Part shown: piece after piece, positions 42,880 through 51,569 of the stretch
Layout: each line of letters opens with the position of its first letter
Numbering within the stretch: position 1 is the stretch's first letter
NCBI GenBank assembly: GCA_028819495.1
Contig: JAPPLI010000062.1
Span: forward strand, 1-64,000
Source of the DNA: Gammaproteobacteria bacterium
GTDB lineage: Bacteria > Pseudomonadota > Gammaproteobacteria > Eutrophobiales > Eutrophobiaceae
Reading direction: 5' to 3'
Length of the DNA stretch: 64,000 bases
Made by a program: the position numbers and the translations under genes
The notes under the pieces: generated by a model
What the model saw: the letters and a program-made list of their open reading frames with translations, nothing else
Told to the model about the DNA's origin: nothing
The model's database searches: none

Positions 42880-45003
42880 ATGGCTTTCGTCGTTGCAACT
42901 GACGTAGGCGGCACCTGTACCGATACGGTGATCGTCGAGGACGGTCGCTCCGTCTTTATCGGCAAGGCCTTGTCCACCCCGCCGGATTTTGCCGGCGGGG
43001 TGATCGCTTCCATCCGCTCCGCCGCCGCCGTGATGCAGACGGACCTGGATGATATTTTCCGGCAGACGTCCCTGTTCATCCACGGCTCCACCGTGGTGGA
43101 CAACACCTTGCTGGAGCGCAAGGGCGCCCGCACCGGCCTGATCACCACGGCAGGTTTCGAGGACACCCTGCTGGTCACCCGGGGCGCCTACGGGCGCTGG
43201 TCCGGCCTCTCGGAAGAAGGTCTCAAACACCCGGTCGCAACGGACCGGCCCGCGCCGCTGGTGCCGTTCGGCCTGATCCGCGGGGTGACGGAACGGGTGG
43301 ACTATAAAGGCGCAATTATCCAGCAACTGGACGACAGCGAGGTTGAGCAGGCCGTCGGTTACCTTATTGACGAGCATCAGGTTGAGTCTGTCGCTATAGC
43401 GCTGTTATGGTCGTTCGCCAACCCCGTACATGAACAGCGTATCCGTTCCATCATCAGGGCGCGCAACCCGGATGTTCATGTGTCCGTCAGCAGCGAGGTG
43501 GCGCCGGTCCCGGGCGAGTACGAACGCACCTCGACCACCGTGATCAACGCCTATGCCGGGCAGGTGGTCAGCAACTACATCAATAACCTGCAAAAACTGC
43601 TGGGCGAATTCAATTACCGGGGGCCGGTGCTGGTCATGCAGGGCTACGGCGGCCTGCTGCCTGCCGAACAGGCAGCCGGACGGGCGGTGAACATGGTGGA
43701 ATGCGGCCCGGTTGCCGGAGTCATCGGCAGCAAGTTTCTCGGCGATCTCATGGGCGACGGCAACATCATCGCCGCGGACATGGGCGGCACCACGTTCAAG
43801 GTGGGCGTTATCCAGGACGGCGAAATCGAGTATGCCAGGGAGCCCCTGATTGACCGGTTCCATTACTCGGTGCCGAAGATCGACGTAGCGTCCATCGGCG
43901 CCGGCGGCGGCAGCCTGATCACCCTGGAACAGGACACCGGAGCGCCCTTGGTGGGGCCGCAAAGCGCGGGGGCAAACCCCGGTCCTGTCTGCTACGGCCT
44001 CGGCGGCACCCGGCCCACCGTGACCGATGTGTTGTTGTTGCTGGGTTATATCGATCCGGAGCATTTCCTGAGCGGCGCCATGACCCTGGATGTGGACAAC
44101 ACGGCCCGGCTGTTCCGGGAACAGATCGCGGACCCGCTGGGCCTGTCCGTGGAACAGGCAGCGATCGGCATATTCCGGGTGGCGAACGCACAGGCCACCG
44201 ACCTGATCCACAAGATCACCGTTGAACAGGGCCTGGACCCCCGGGATTTCGTGCTGCATGCGTTCGGCGGCACCTGCCCCATCCTGGCCGGCGCGTTCGC
44301 CCGGGAACTGGGCGTGCAGCGGATCATCGTGCCGTATACCGCATCGGTGAACTGCGCCTTCGGCCTGGCCAGCACTGACGTCATGCACGATTACAGCGTG
44401 ACCCTGACCAAATCCGTCCCCTGTCCTGCAGGGGAGATCAATGCCATTTACGAACCCATGATCGGCGCGGCGAAACAGGCGCTGGAACAGGGGGGGTTCC
44501 CGGAGAATAAAATGAGCCTCAGGTGGTCCGTCGGGTTCCGTTACGCGATGCAGGTCCATGAAGTAGTCACACCGGTACGCGCAGCGACACCGCTGGATGA
44601 GGAAGGACTGCAACAACTGGTCAGCGATTTTGAAACATTATATGAAAACCGCTACGGTAAAGGTTCCGCCTACCGGGACGCGGGTATTGAAATGACCGGG
44701 TTCCGCCTGAGCGCGGCCGGCAGGATAGAACGCCCCGAGGTTGCCGCGCAGGCGTTGACCGGTTCCTCTCCTGACGCGGCCCGTACCGGGCGGCGCAGGA
44801 TATTTGTCAGCGGCCATGACAGTCTGACCGAAGCCGACATCCTTGATTTTGAGAAAATGACTCCCGGCAATATCATTGACGGACCGGCGGTGATCCATAC
44901 GCCGATCACGACTATCGTGATCCAGGATAGCCAACAAGGCTTCATGGACGGGCACAGAAATATTATCATTGACGCAAGTATTCCTCTTAACTATGTTGAT
45001 TAA
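42880..45003 (+). CDS. HyuA/ketone carboxylase ATPase-type subunit
   Basis: A 707-residue hydantoinase A/oxoprolinase family protein of the ASKHA fold. Phosphate loops are 'VATDVGGTCTDTVIVEDGR' (about 5-23) and 'NIIAADMGGTTFKVGVIQ' (about 297-314). Other family segments are 'FIHGSTVVDNTLLERKGART', 'GAGGGSLITLE', 'SAGANPGPVCYGLGGTRPTV' and 'HAFGGTCPILAGAFARELG'. These proteins activate a substrate with ATP together with a HyuB-type partner, which follows here. Known partners act on N-methylhydantoin, 5-oxoproline, acetone or acetophenone. The tail of the partner points to the carboxylase branch. Confidence 0.9.
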   Translation: MAFVVATDVGGTCTDTVIVEDGRSVFIGKALSTPPDFAGGVIASIRSAAAVMQTDLDDIFRQTSLFIHGSTVVDNTLLERKGARTGLITTAGFEDTLLVTRGAYGRWSGLSEEGLKHPVATDRPAPLVPFGLIRGVTERVDYKGAIIQQLDDSEVEQAVGYLIDEHQVESVAIALLWSFANPVHEQRIRSIIRARNPDVHVSVSSEVAPVPGEYERTSTTVINAYAGQVVSNYINNLQKLLGEFNYRGPVLVMQGYGGLLPAEQAAGRAVNMVECGPVAGVIGSKFLGDLMGDGNIIAADMGGTTFKVGVIQDGEIEYAREPLIDRFHYSVPKIDVASIGAGGGSLITLEQDTGAPLVGPQSAGANPGPVCYGLGGTRPTVTDVLLLLGYIDPEHFLSGAMTLDVDNTARLFREQIADPLGLSVEQAAIGIFRVANAQATDLIHKITVEQGLDPRDFVLHAFGGTCPILAGAFARELGVQRIIVPYTASVNCAFGLASTDVMHDYSVTLTKSVPCPAGEINAIYEPMIGAAKQALEQGGFPENKMSLRWSVGFRYAMQVHEVVTPVRAATPLDEEGLQQLVSDFETLYENRYGKGSAYRDAGIEMTGFRLSAAGRIERPEVAAQALTGSSPDAARTGRRRIFVSGHDSLTEADILDFEKMTPGNIIDGPAVIHTPITTIVIQDSQQGFMDGHRNIIIDASIPLNYVD

Positions 45004-45102
45004 GGGTTTTAGTGACTGTTTTTACGCGACTAGCGCCAGGGATGAGTGCGGGACCGGGCCAGGGAGGGCCCACTGGAGCGGAAAAACAGTCACTAAAACC
45101 CT
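45003..45102. repeat. Palindromic element between HyuA- and HyuB-type genes
   Basis: A perfect 21-bp inverted repeat, 'agggttttagtgactgtttt' plus one T at 45003-45023 and its complement at 45082-45102, encloses 58 bp with a small GC-rich palindrome ('gggccagggagggccc'). It starts at the last base of the HyuA stop codon. Arms and core share no obvious sequence with the other elements, but the layout is the same. It sits within an operon, so it may reduce downstream expression or act as a processing hairpin. Confidence 0.88.
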
Positions 45103-45123
45103 GAAGGCTGAAGTTAGCATGAC

Positions 45124-47166
45124 ATGATTGATCCGATCACATTTTCGATCATCCGTCACCGCCTGTTCCGGGTCGTGGACGAGGCAGTGATTACCCTGAA
45201 GAACGTATCGGGCAGCGCCATCACCAACGAAGGCCACGACCTGATGGTGTCCCTGTACCGGGCGGACGGCACCCTGCTGATGGGCGGCGTCGGGTTCCTG
45301 CACCACCTGACCAGCGCCGCGGAGGCGTGCAAGTCCATCATCCGGCGCTTCCGGGGAGACATCCACGCCGGCGACGTGTTCCTGCTGAACGATCCCTACA
45401 CCGCGGCCCTGCATACCTCGGACGTCTACCTGGTGGCGCCCATCCATTACCGGGGAGAACTGGTGGCCTGGAGCGCCTGTTTCGTACACGTGTACGATAT
45501 CGGCGCCACCAACCCCGGCGGCTTCTGCCCCGATGCGGAAAACATCTATACGGAAGGCTTCAGTTCTCCGGGGATACGGCTGGTGGGGAAGGGCGAGATC
45601 AACCGGGCCGTCATGGACACCTTCCTCAACATGGTGCGTTCCCCCGACATGGTGGCGCTGGACCTGAATTCCATGATCGCCTGCAACAACGTCGCCCGGG
45701 AACGGATGCTGGCCCTCATCGAAAAATACGGATTCGAGACCGTCGATGAGACCTGCAAAACACTGATCGCCAGGTCTGAAGAGAAACTGCGCGCCCGGCT
45801 GCGGGAACTGCCCGACGGCCAATGGCAATCACGCCAGTACCTGAGTGTGAAGGACGAGATCTACCGGGTCGAACTGACCATGACCAAGCGGGACGATTCG
45901 CTTATTTTCGATTTCAGCGGGTCCAGCGAGCAGAGCCGCTATGCCATCAATTGCACCAGGTGGGCCTCCCTGGGCGGGCTGTTCGCGCCCCTGTTCCCGT
46001 TGCTGTGCTACGACATCACCTGGAATGAAGGCGTGATCAGTCCCATCACCATGATTGCGCCGGAGGGGACCATCGTGAACTGCACGCGCCCGGCGCCGGT
46101 TTCCGTCGCCACCGTGGGAGCCATACAATCCGTCAACAACGCGGCCTGCACTACCATCGGCAAGCTGCTCAGCGCCAGTGAAAAATACGCCCCGGAAGCC
46201 TCGGCCGTGTGGCACGCCAACCATTTCGCGGTGTTCCTGTTCGGTCAGAACCAGCATAACAAACTGGCGATCGGCATCCTCACCGAGACCTTCGCCGGGG
46301 CCGGCGGCGCCCGGGCCTGGGCGGACGGCATCGAGGTGGGCGGGGAGATCCCGAACCCCATCTCGCGCATGGCCAACGTGGAGACCGTCGAATACACCTT
46401 CCCGATCCGCTACCTGTATCGCCGGCGTCTCAAGGATTCCGGCGGCCCGGGGCGTTACCGCGGCGGCGTCGGCATGGAATTGTCCTTCGTGCCGCACGAT
46501 GCGCCGGACGGCGGGATGCATTACGTGGTCTCCGGCAAAGGTTCGAAGTTCCCCATGAGCGAAGGCCTGGCCGGCGGCTATCCGGGATCGCCCAATGCCT
46601 ACATATGGGTCAAGAACAATAGAGCAAAAGAGGACGCAATACCTGGCGAACAGCAGGAGGTAGACTGGGGTGTATTCCCGCTGATGGGCAAGGACGCGCT
46701 TTATGTCAGGTGGAATGGCGGCGGCGGCTACGGCGATCCCCTGTCGCGCCCGCCGCAGGACGTGGCCCGCGACATACGGGACGGCCTGACTTCCCCGGAA
46801 TTTGCAGAATCAGTATACGGCGTAATTATCGATACCGGTACAGGGGAAGCAGAGCCATCCCTTACAGAGAAAAAGAGAACCGAACTGGTAGCGCAACGAA
46901 AGAACGGCGGGCAATCCGCGCCTGTTGCAGGCGCGCCCGTCACCTGCAAACACTGCGGTCAGAGCCTGGGGGGCACGGACGGCAACTGGAAGGAAAGCGC
47001 GAGTGTGCAGGAAACGCCCATGCAAAACCTGGGAGGGCCCTATTCCAGCGGCGGCGACGTATTGCTGCGCTCGTTCTCATGCCCGGGCTGCGGCATCCTG
47101 GTGGATACGGAGACTGCCATGCAAGGCGACCCGTACCTGAATGACAGATTATTAATCCGCAGATGA
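45124..47166 (+). CDS. HyuB-type subunit fused to a carboxylase gamma-like zinc ribbon
   Basis: A 680-residue protein. Residues 1 to about 560 are a hydantoinase B/oxoprolinase domain: 'IDPITFSIIRHRLFRVVDEA' at the start, then 'GDVFLLNDPYTAALHTSDVY' and 'GGPGRYRGGVGMELSFVPHD'. After a linker, residues about 605-680 contain 'VTCKHCGQSLGG' and 'SFSCPGCGILVDTETAMQGD'. That is the CxxC...CPxC pattern of acetone carboxylase gamma subunits. I infer a metal-binding domain and an ATP-dependent carboxylase rather than a simple hydantoinase. The last residues ('LLIRR') and the stop codon come from a dispersed repeat. Confidence 0.88.
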   Translation: MIDPITFSIIRHRLFRVVDEAVITLKNVSGSAITNEGHDLMVSLYRADGTLLMGGVGFLHHLTSAAEACKSIIRRFRGDIHAGDVFLLNDPYTAALHTSDVYLVAPIHYRGELVAWSACFVHVYDIGATNPGGFCPDAENIYTEGFSSPGIRLVGKGEINRAVMDTFLNMVRSPDMVALDLNSMIACNNVARERMLALIEKYGFETVDETCKTLIARSEEKLRARLRELPDGQWQSRQYLSVKDEIYRVELTMTKRDDSLIFDFSGSSEQSRYAINCTRWASLGGLFAPLFPLLCYDITWNEGVISPITMIAPEGTIVNCTRPAPVSVATVGAIQSVNNAACTTIGKLLSASEKYAPEASAVWHANHFAVFLFGQNQHNKLAIGILTETFAGAGGARAWADGIEVGGEIPNPISRMANVETVEYTFPIRYLYRRRLKDSGGPGRYRGGVGMELSFVPHDAPDGGMHYVVSGKGSKFPMSEGLAGGYPGSPNAYIWVKNNRAKEDAIPGEQQEVDWGVFPLMGKDALYVRWNGGGGYGDPLSRPPQDVARDIRDGLTSPEFAESVYGVIIDTGTGEAEPSLTEKKRTELVAQRKNGGQSAPVAGAPVTCKHCGQSLGGTDGNWKESASVQETPMQNLGGPYSSGGDVLLRSFSCPGCGILVDTETAMQGDPYLNDRLLIRR

Positions 47167-47231
47167 CGCAGATTTACGCAGATTATTTTTTGATTCATTT
47201 TATCTGCGCTAATCTGCGTCATCTGCGGATA
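47155..47231. repeat. Inverted pair of 'gatgacgcagat' repeats
   Basis: The repeat at 47155-47184 faces an inverted copy at 47201-47231 with only 16 bp between, giving a long near-perfect hairpin. It contains the stop codon of the HyuB-type gene and lies 16 bp before the isochorismatase-family start. Confidence 0.92.
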
Positions 47232-47247
47232 AAACAGGTAAAGTGAT

Positions 47248-47961
47248 ATGCACAACATAGGAATAAGTAATGAGATCGTCGAGCGGGTGATGAAGCGGCG
47301 CGGGCGGTTCCATCTTTATGACAGCTTCGATCCGGCAACGTGCGCGCTGGTGGTGATCGATATGCAGAACGCCTTCTGCAAGCCCGGGGCGCCGGCCGAG
47401 GTGCCGCTCAGCCGCGGGACCATCGACAACATCAACCGGTTGGCCGGGGAATTGCGTAACCGGGGTGGCGACGTGATCTGGATCGTCAGTGAATTCCACT
47501 GCAACGGCGGTAAATCCGAGTGGGAGAATTTCTTCAATAACATGGTTTCCGGCGAGGTGCGCGAGCGCACCATGCAGTACATGGCGCCGGGACAGGAAGG
47601 CGGCAAGCTCTGGCACGAACTGGAAACGGATGAAGACGACATCCACCTGGTCAAGAACCGTTACGGCTGCCTGTCTCCGGGCGCATCGAAACTGGAACGG
47701 GTGTTGCGCAGCCGCGCCATCGAAACCCTGCTGATAGCCGGGACAAAAACCAATATCTGTTGCGAGACCGCGGCGCGCACTGCCTTCGACCTGGATTTCA
47801 ACGTGGTCCTGATCGAGGACTGCTGCTCGACCCTGTCCGACCGCGAACACCAGGCCACGCTGGAGACCATCATCCAGCAGTTCGGCGACGTGATGACCGG
47901 GCAGGAGTTCATAGAACGCTGTGTTAAATCGGGAGATTATGCTGATGAAAAACGTAGATGA
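47248..47961 (+). CDS. Isochorismatase-family cysteine hydrolase
   Basis: A 237-residue hydrolase with the catalytic triad Asp in 'LVVIDMQNAFCKPG' (about residue 35), Lys in 'DIHLVKNRYGC' (about 135) and Cys in 'AGTKTNICCETAARTAFD' (about 170). The cis-peptide region and 'EDCCSTLSDREHQATL' are also typical. Members hydrolyse N-carbamoyl compounds, nicotinamide, ureidoacrylate or biuret-like amides. Next to HyuA/HyuB-type genes, an N-carbamoyl amide substrate is plausible. The following deaminase start lies inside its 3' end (23-bp overlap). Confidence 0.9.
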   Translation: MHNIGISNEIVERVMKRRGRFHLYDSFDPATCALVVIDMQNAFCKPGAPAEVPLSRGTIDNINRLAGELRNRGGDVIWIVSEFHCNGGKSEWENFFNNMVSGEVRERTMQYMAPGQEGGKLWHELETDEDDIHLVKNRYGCLSPGASKLERVLRSRAIETLLIAGTKTNICCETAARTAFDLDFNVVLIEDCCSTLSDREHQATLETIIQQFGDVMTGQEFIERCVKSGDYADEKRR

Positions 47962-48406
47962 ACACTACCTGCGCGTAGCCTTCAGGGAGGCTGCCAGGGC
48001 CCTTGAACGGGGCAATCACGGTTTCGGGGCGTTGCTGGTGAATGCGGACGGCGAACCGGTACTGGCGGCGCAGAACTCGGTAGTTACCGACAGGGACGTG
48101 ACCGCGCATGCGGAAATGAACTTGATTCGGGCCGCATCCAGGAAATTCGAACCTGGGCAGCTTAAATCGTCCACACTGTATGCCAGCGCCGAACCCTGCC
48201 CCATGTGCGCCGCCGCCATTGTCTGGGCCAACATCCGCCGTGTCGTCTTCGGGTTAAGCATGGAAGGGACTTACGAGTTATACGACGCCGGCCCGGATGA
48301 CCCTACATTGCGTATGAACGCCGCCGACGTGTTCGGTGAAGCCCGCTGGCCCATGGAAGTCATCGGCCCGATGCTGGAGGATGAATCGCGGGCGGGTTTT
48401 CCATAG
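47939..48406 (+). CDS. Zinc-dependent nucleoside/base deaminase
   Basis: A 155-residue protein of the cytidine-deaminase fold. Zinc motif one is 'VTAHAEMNLIRAA' (H-A-E, about 56-68) and motif two is 'AEPCPMCAAAIVWANIRRVV' (P-C-x-x-C, about 86-105). Its size and 'GNHGFGALLVNADGEPV' opening resemble guanine deaminase and other free-base deaminases more than TadA. The track start at 47921 is a GTG; the ATG at 47939 has a 'gggag' site 6 bp upstream and is preferred. It overlaps the hydrolase gene, suggesting a linked role in amide or N-heterocycle breakdown. Confidence 0.87.
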   Translation: MLMKNVDEHYLRVAFREAARALERGNHGFGALLVNADGEPVLAAQNSVVTDRDVTAHAEMNLIRAASRKFEPGQLKSSTLYASAEPCPMCAAAIVWANIRRVVFGLSMEGTYELYDAGPDDPTLRMNAADVFGEARWPMEVIGPMLEDESRAGFP

Positions 48407-48479
48407 TCGGAAACTTGGCATGATGTGGTAAGCTATTGCAAAGATTTGTTAGAAGATGACTTCCAAGGAGATATAAAAA

Positions 48480-49778
48480 GTGGCTACCGCAGCGAGATCG
48501 CTACACCCCGAAGGGCAAAAGATCACCATCGAGAACGGACGATTGCAGGTCCCCGATAATCCGGTTATTCCGTTTATCGAAGGAGACGGTATCGGTCCCG
48601 ATGTCTGGCGCGCAACCAGGCAGGTGCTGGACGCCGCGGTTGCCAAGGCTTATAACGGCGCGCGGGAAATCCACTGGCTGGAAGTGTACGCCGGTGAGAA
48701 GGCCAACGAACTGACCGGTTCCTGGCTGCCGGAGGATACCCTGGACCGTTGCCGGGAATACCTGGTCGCCATCAAGGGCCCGTTGACAACGCCCATCGGC
48801 GGCGGCATCCGTTCCCTCAACGTCGCCCTGCGCCAGATCCTGGACCTTTATGTCTGCCTGCGCCCGGTGCGCTGGTTCAAGGGCGTGCCTTCGCCGACCA
48901 GGAACCCGCAGGACGTGGACATGGTGATCTTCAGGGAAAACACCGAAGACATCTACGCCGGCATTGAGTTTGAACAGGGTACTGAAGACAACCGGAAGTT
49001 CCTGGAACTGCTCCAGGAAGCGTTTCCCAACTATTACCGGAAAATCCGCTTTCCGGATACCACCGGCATCGGCATTAAACCGATTTCGCAGGAGGGCACG
49101 GGACGCCTGGTCCAGGCCGCAATCCGCTATGCGCTGGACAACAACCGTAAAAGCGTGACGTTCGTTCACAAGGGCAACATCATGAAATACACCGAGGGAG
49201 CATTCCGCAACTGGGGTTATGAACTGGCGGAAAACTCCTTCCCGGAACAGACCTATACCTGGGACCAATGGGAGCGCACACGCGCGGCAAACGGCTCGGA
49301 GGCTGCCAACAGGGAACAGGAAGAGGCGCTGGCAGGGGGTAAAATTCTGATCAAGGACGCCATTGCCGACATCACCCTGCAACAGGTGCTGACCCGGCCC
49401 CGGGAGTTTGACGTGATTGCCACCATGAACCTGAACGGCGATTACCTGTCCGACGCGCTGGCGGCGCAGGTCGGCGGCATCGGCATCGCGCCCGGGGGTA
49501 ATATCAATTATGACACGGGGCACGCGGTATTCGAGGCAACCCACGGCACCGCGCCGAAGTACGCCAACCAGGACAAGGTCAACCCGGGTTCCCTGGTCCT
49601 CTCCGGCGAGATGATGCTGCGCTACCTGGGCTGGACGGAGGCAGCGGACCTCGTCATTTCCGGCATGGATAATACGATCTCTGCCAAGACCGTTACTTAT
49701 GATTTCGCCCGCTTGATGGAGGGAGCGAACAAGGTGAGCTGCAGCGAGTTCGGCCAGGCAATGATTGCCAACATGTAA
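48480..49778 (+). CDS. icd: Isocitrate dehydrogenase (NADP)
   Basis: A 432-residue TCA-cycle enzyme that converts isocitrate to 2-oxoglutarate. It has '[17 protein letters not shown]' near the N-terminus and the substrate and phosphorylation loop '[15 protein letters not shown]', whose serine is the AceK target in E. coli. It also has '[15 protein letters not shown]', '[20 protein letters not shown]' and '[12 protein letters not shown]'. A GTG start follows an 'aaggag' ribosome site. aceK starts 11 bp after the stop, so enzyme and regulator are co-transcribed. Confidence 0.97.
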   Translation: MATAARSLHPEGQKITIENGRLQVPDNPVIPFIEGDGIGPDVWRATRQVLDAAVAKAYNGAREIHWLEVYAGEKANELTGSWLPEDTLDRCREYLVAIKGPLTTPIGGGIRSLNVALRQILDLYVCLRPVRWFKGVPSPTRNPQDVDMVIFRENTEDIYAGIEFEQGTEDNRKFLELLQEAFPNYYRKIRFPDTTGIGIKPISQEGTGRLVQAAIRYALDNNRKSVTFVHKGNIMKYTEGAFRNWGYELAENSFPEQTYTWDQWERTRAANGSEAANREQEEALAGGKILIKDAIADITLQQVLTRPREFDVIATMNLNGDYLSDALAAQVGGIGIAPGGNINYDTGHAVFEATHGTAPKYANQDKVNPGSLVLSGEMMLRYLGWTEAADLVISGMDNTISAKTVTYDFARLMEGANKVSCSEFGQAMIANM

Positions 49779-49789
49779 CCCGGATACCC

Positions 49790-51556
49790 ATGGCCGAGCA
49801 ACGCAAACAGACCATTGCACGCATCTCGGAATTTATCTACGAAGGTTTCCAGAAATATAACGAGAATTTTTTCCGTGTTACGGAGCGGGCGAGACGCCGT
49901 TTTGAACAGCGGGACTGGGGCGGGCATCAACAGGACATAATCGAGCGGGTCGAACTGTATGAAAAATCCGTGCGCCGCATCGTCGTCTCGCTGCGCAAGA
50001 ACCTGGGGCCCAGGGTAACCGACCCCAAGCTCTGGCACAGCACGCGCAGGTATTTCGGGGAGCGCCTGTATAACGTGCCGGACGCCGGGTTCATGAAGAC
50101 GTTCTTCAATTCCATAACCCGGCGCATATTCGATACGGTGGGCATAGACGCGGAGATCGAGTTCGTGTCCTCAGCGCCGGATGAAGGGTTCAACCCCCTG
50201 GAGACCCTGACCCTGAACCGCTACCCCTACTGGGGTTCACTGGACAAGACATTCAAAACCATTCTCGACGACTTCGCCTTCAAGGTTCCGTACAGGAATA
50301 TCAACACCGATTCCAGGACCATCAGCCATGAAGTCCAGCACTATTTTCAGGCGCACCTGAAGCAATACGGCGACTTTCTCAGGTTTGAATTCATCGATTC
50401 AGCGTTTTTTCAATCTGCCCGCGCCTACCTGATAGGCCGCACCATCCAGCTGGACCACGTCAACCCCATCATTATCGCCCTGAAAAATTCTGCCGGCGGC
50501 ATTGAGGTGGACGCGGTGCTGCTGTCCGAGGAAGAAGTCAGCGTGGTGTTCAGTTACACCCGCTCCTATTACTTCGCCAACCCGCACTCCGTCATGGGCG
50601 CGGTACACTTCCTGCATTCCATCCTGCCGAACAAGCCCATCGACGAACTGTACACGGTGCTGGGCCGGCTGCGCCAGGGCAAGACCGAGCGCTACCGGAT
50701 TTTCTCACATCACCTGCAGCACACGGATGACAGGTTCGTGCATGCGGACGGGGACAAGGGACTGGTGATGCTGGTGTTCACCCTGCCCTCCTACGACCTT
50801 GTTTTCAAGATTATCCGGGACAATTTCGGCTATCCCAAGACCATCAACAGGGAGGAGGTGCAAAGCAAGTACCGGCTGGTGTCCCGGCATGACCGGGCCG
50901 GCCGCTTGATCGACACCCAGGAATTTCGCAACCTGGAGTTCCCGGTAAACCGCTTCGACAAGGCCTTGCTGGATGAATTGCTCAGCGAAGCGTCAGGGAC
51001 CGTCCATGTCGACGAGGATCAGTTAATCATCGACCATGTCTATATCGAACGCCGGGTGCGGCCGTTGAACCTGTACCTGAGGGAAGTCGAACGCGCGGAC
51101 GCCGGCGAGGTGATACTGGACTATGGGCAGACCATCAAGGACCTTGCCAATACCAATATCTTCCCCGGCGACCTGTTGCTGAAAAATTTCGGCGTGACCC
51201 GGCACCGGCGGGTCGTGTTCTATGATTACGATGAAGTGGCGCTGGTAACGGAATGCGACTTCCGCGATATCCCCGACAGTGACGATGATGAAGACCTGAT
51301 GCGTTCGGACGTGTGGTTTCATGTCAACAAGAACGATATTTTCCCTGAAGAATTCATCAAATTCCTGTCCATGGATGCGGGTTTGCGGGAATTGTTCCTG
51401 AAGGTACACGGCGACCTGCTTACCGCCGGCTACTGGAACCGCGTGAAGAGCAAGCACCTCAAGGGTGATATTGAACTGGTCATTCCCTACTTCCGGCATT
51501 CAGTGCCGGCAGACCAGCAGATGGAGAACAGGGAGCGGAAATCAGCCGCAATGTAA
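49790..51556 (+). CDS. aceK: Isocitrate dehydrogenase kinase/phosphatase
   Basis: A 588-residue bifunctional regulator (E. coli 578) that phosphorylates Icd to direct isocitrate to the glyoxylate shunt and reverses this. Typical segments are 'FIYEGFQKYNENFFRVTERA' at the start, the regulatory half to about residue 310, then the kinase-like half with 'DKGLVMLVFTLPSYDLVFKI', 'NTNIFPGDLLLKNFGVTRH', 'RVVFYDYDEVALVTECDFRD' and 'WFHVNKNDIFPEEF'. aceB and aceA are not in the window. The apbE lipoprotein gene begins 13 bp downstream. Confidence 0.97.
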   Translation: MAEQRKQTIARISEFIYEGFQKYNENFFRVTERARRRFEQRDWGGHQQDIIERVELYEKSVRRIVVSLRKNLGPRVTDPKLWHSTRRYFGERLYNVPDAGFMKTFFNSITRRIFDTVGIDAEIEFVSSAPDEGFNPLETLTLNRYPYWGSLDKTFKTILDDFAFKVPYRNINTDSRTISHEVQHYFQAHLKQYGDFLRFEFIDSAFFQSARAYLIGRTIQLDHVNPIIIALKNSAGGIEVDAVLLSEEEVSVVFSYTRSYYFANPHSVMGAVHFLHSILPNKPIDELYTVLGRLRQGKTERYRIFSHHLQHTDDRFVHADGDKGLVMLVFTLPSYDLVFKIIRDNFGYPKTINREEVQSKYRLVSRHDRAGRLIDTQEFRNLEFPVNRFDKALLDELLSEASGTVHVDEDQLIIDHVYIERRVRPLNLYLREVERADAGEVILDYGQTIKDLANTNIFPGDLLLKNFGVTRHRRVVFYDYDEVALVTECDFRDIPDSDDDEDLMRSDVWFHVNKNDIFPEEFIKFLSMDAGLRELFLKVHGDLLTAGYWNRVKSKHLKGDIELVIPYFRHSVPADQQMENRERKSAAM

Positions 51557-51569
51557 CGGGACCGTCCCG

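Noticed and set aside
43405-44616. 403-aa ORF opposite the HyuA-type gene
   Set aside because: Antisense shadow of a strongly conserved protein; composition is typical of GC-rich antisense frames.
48501-49820. 439-aa ORF opposite icd
   Set aside because: Antisense shadow; icd is unambiguous by motifs and operon with aceK.
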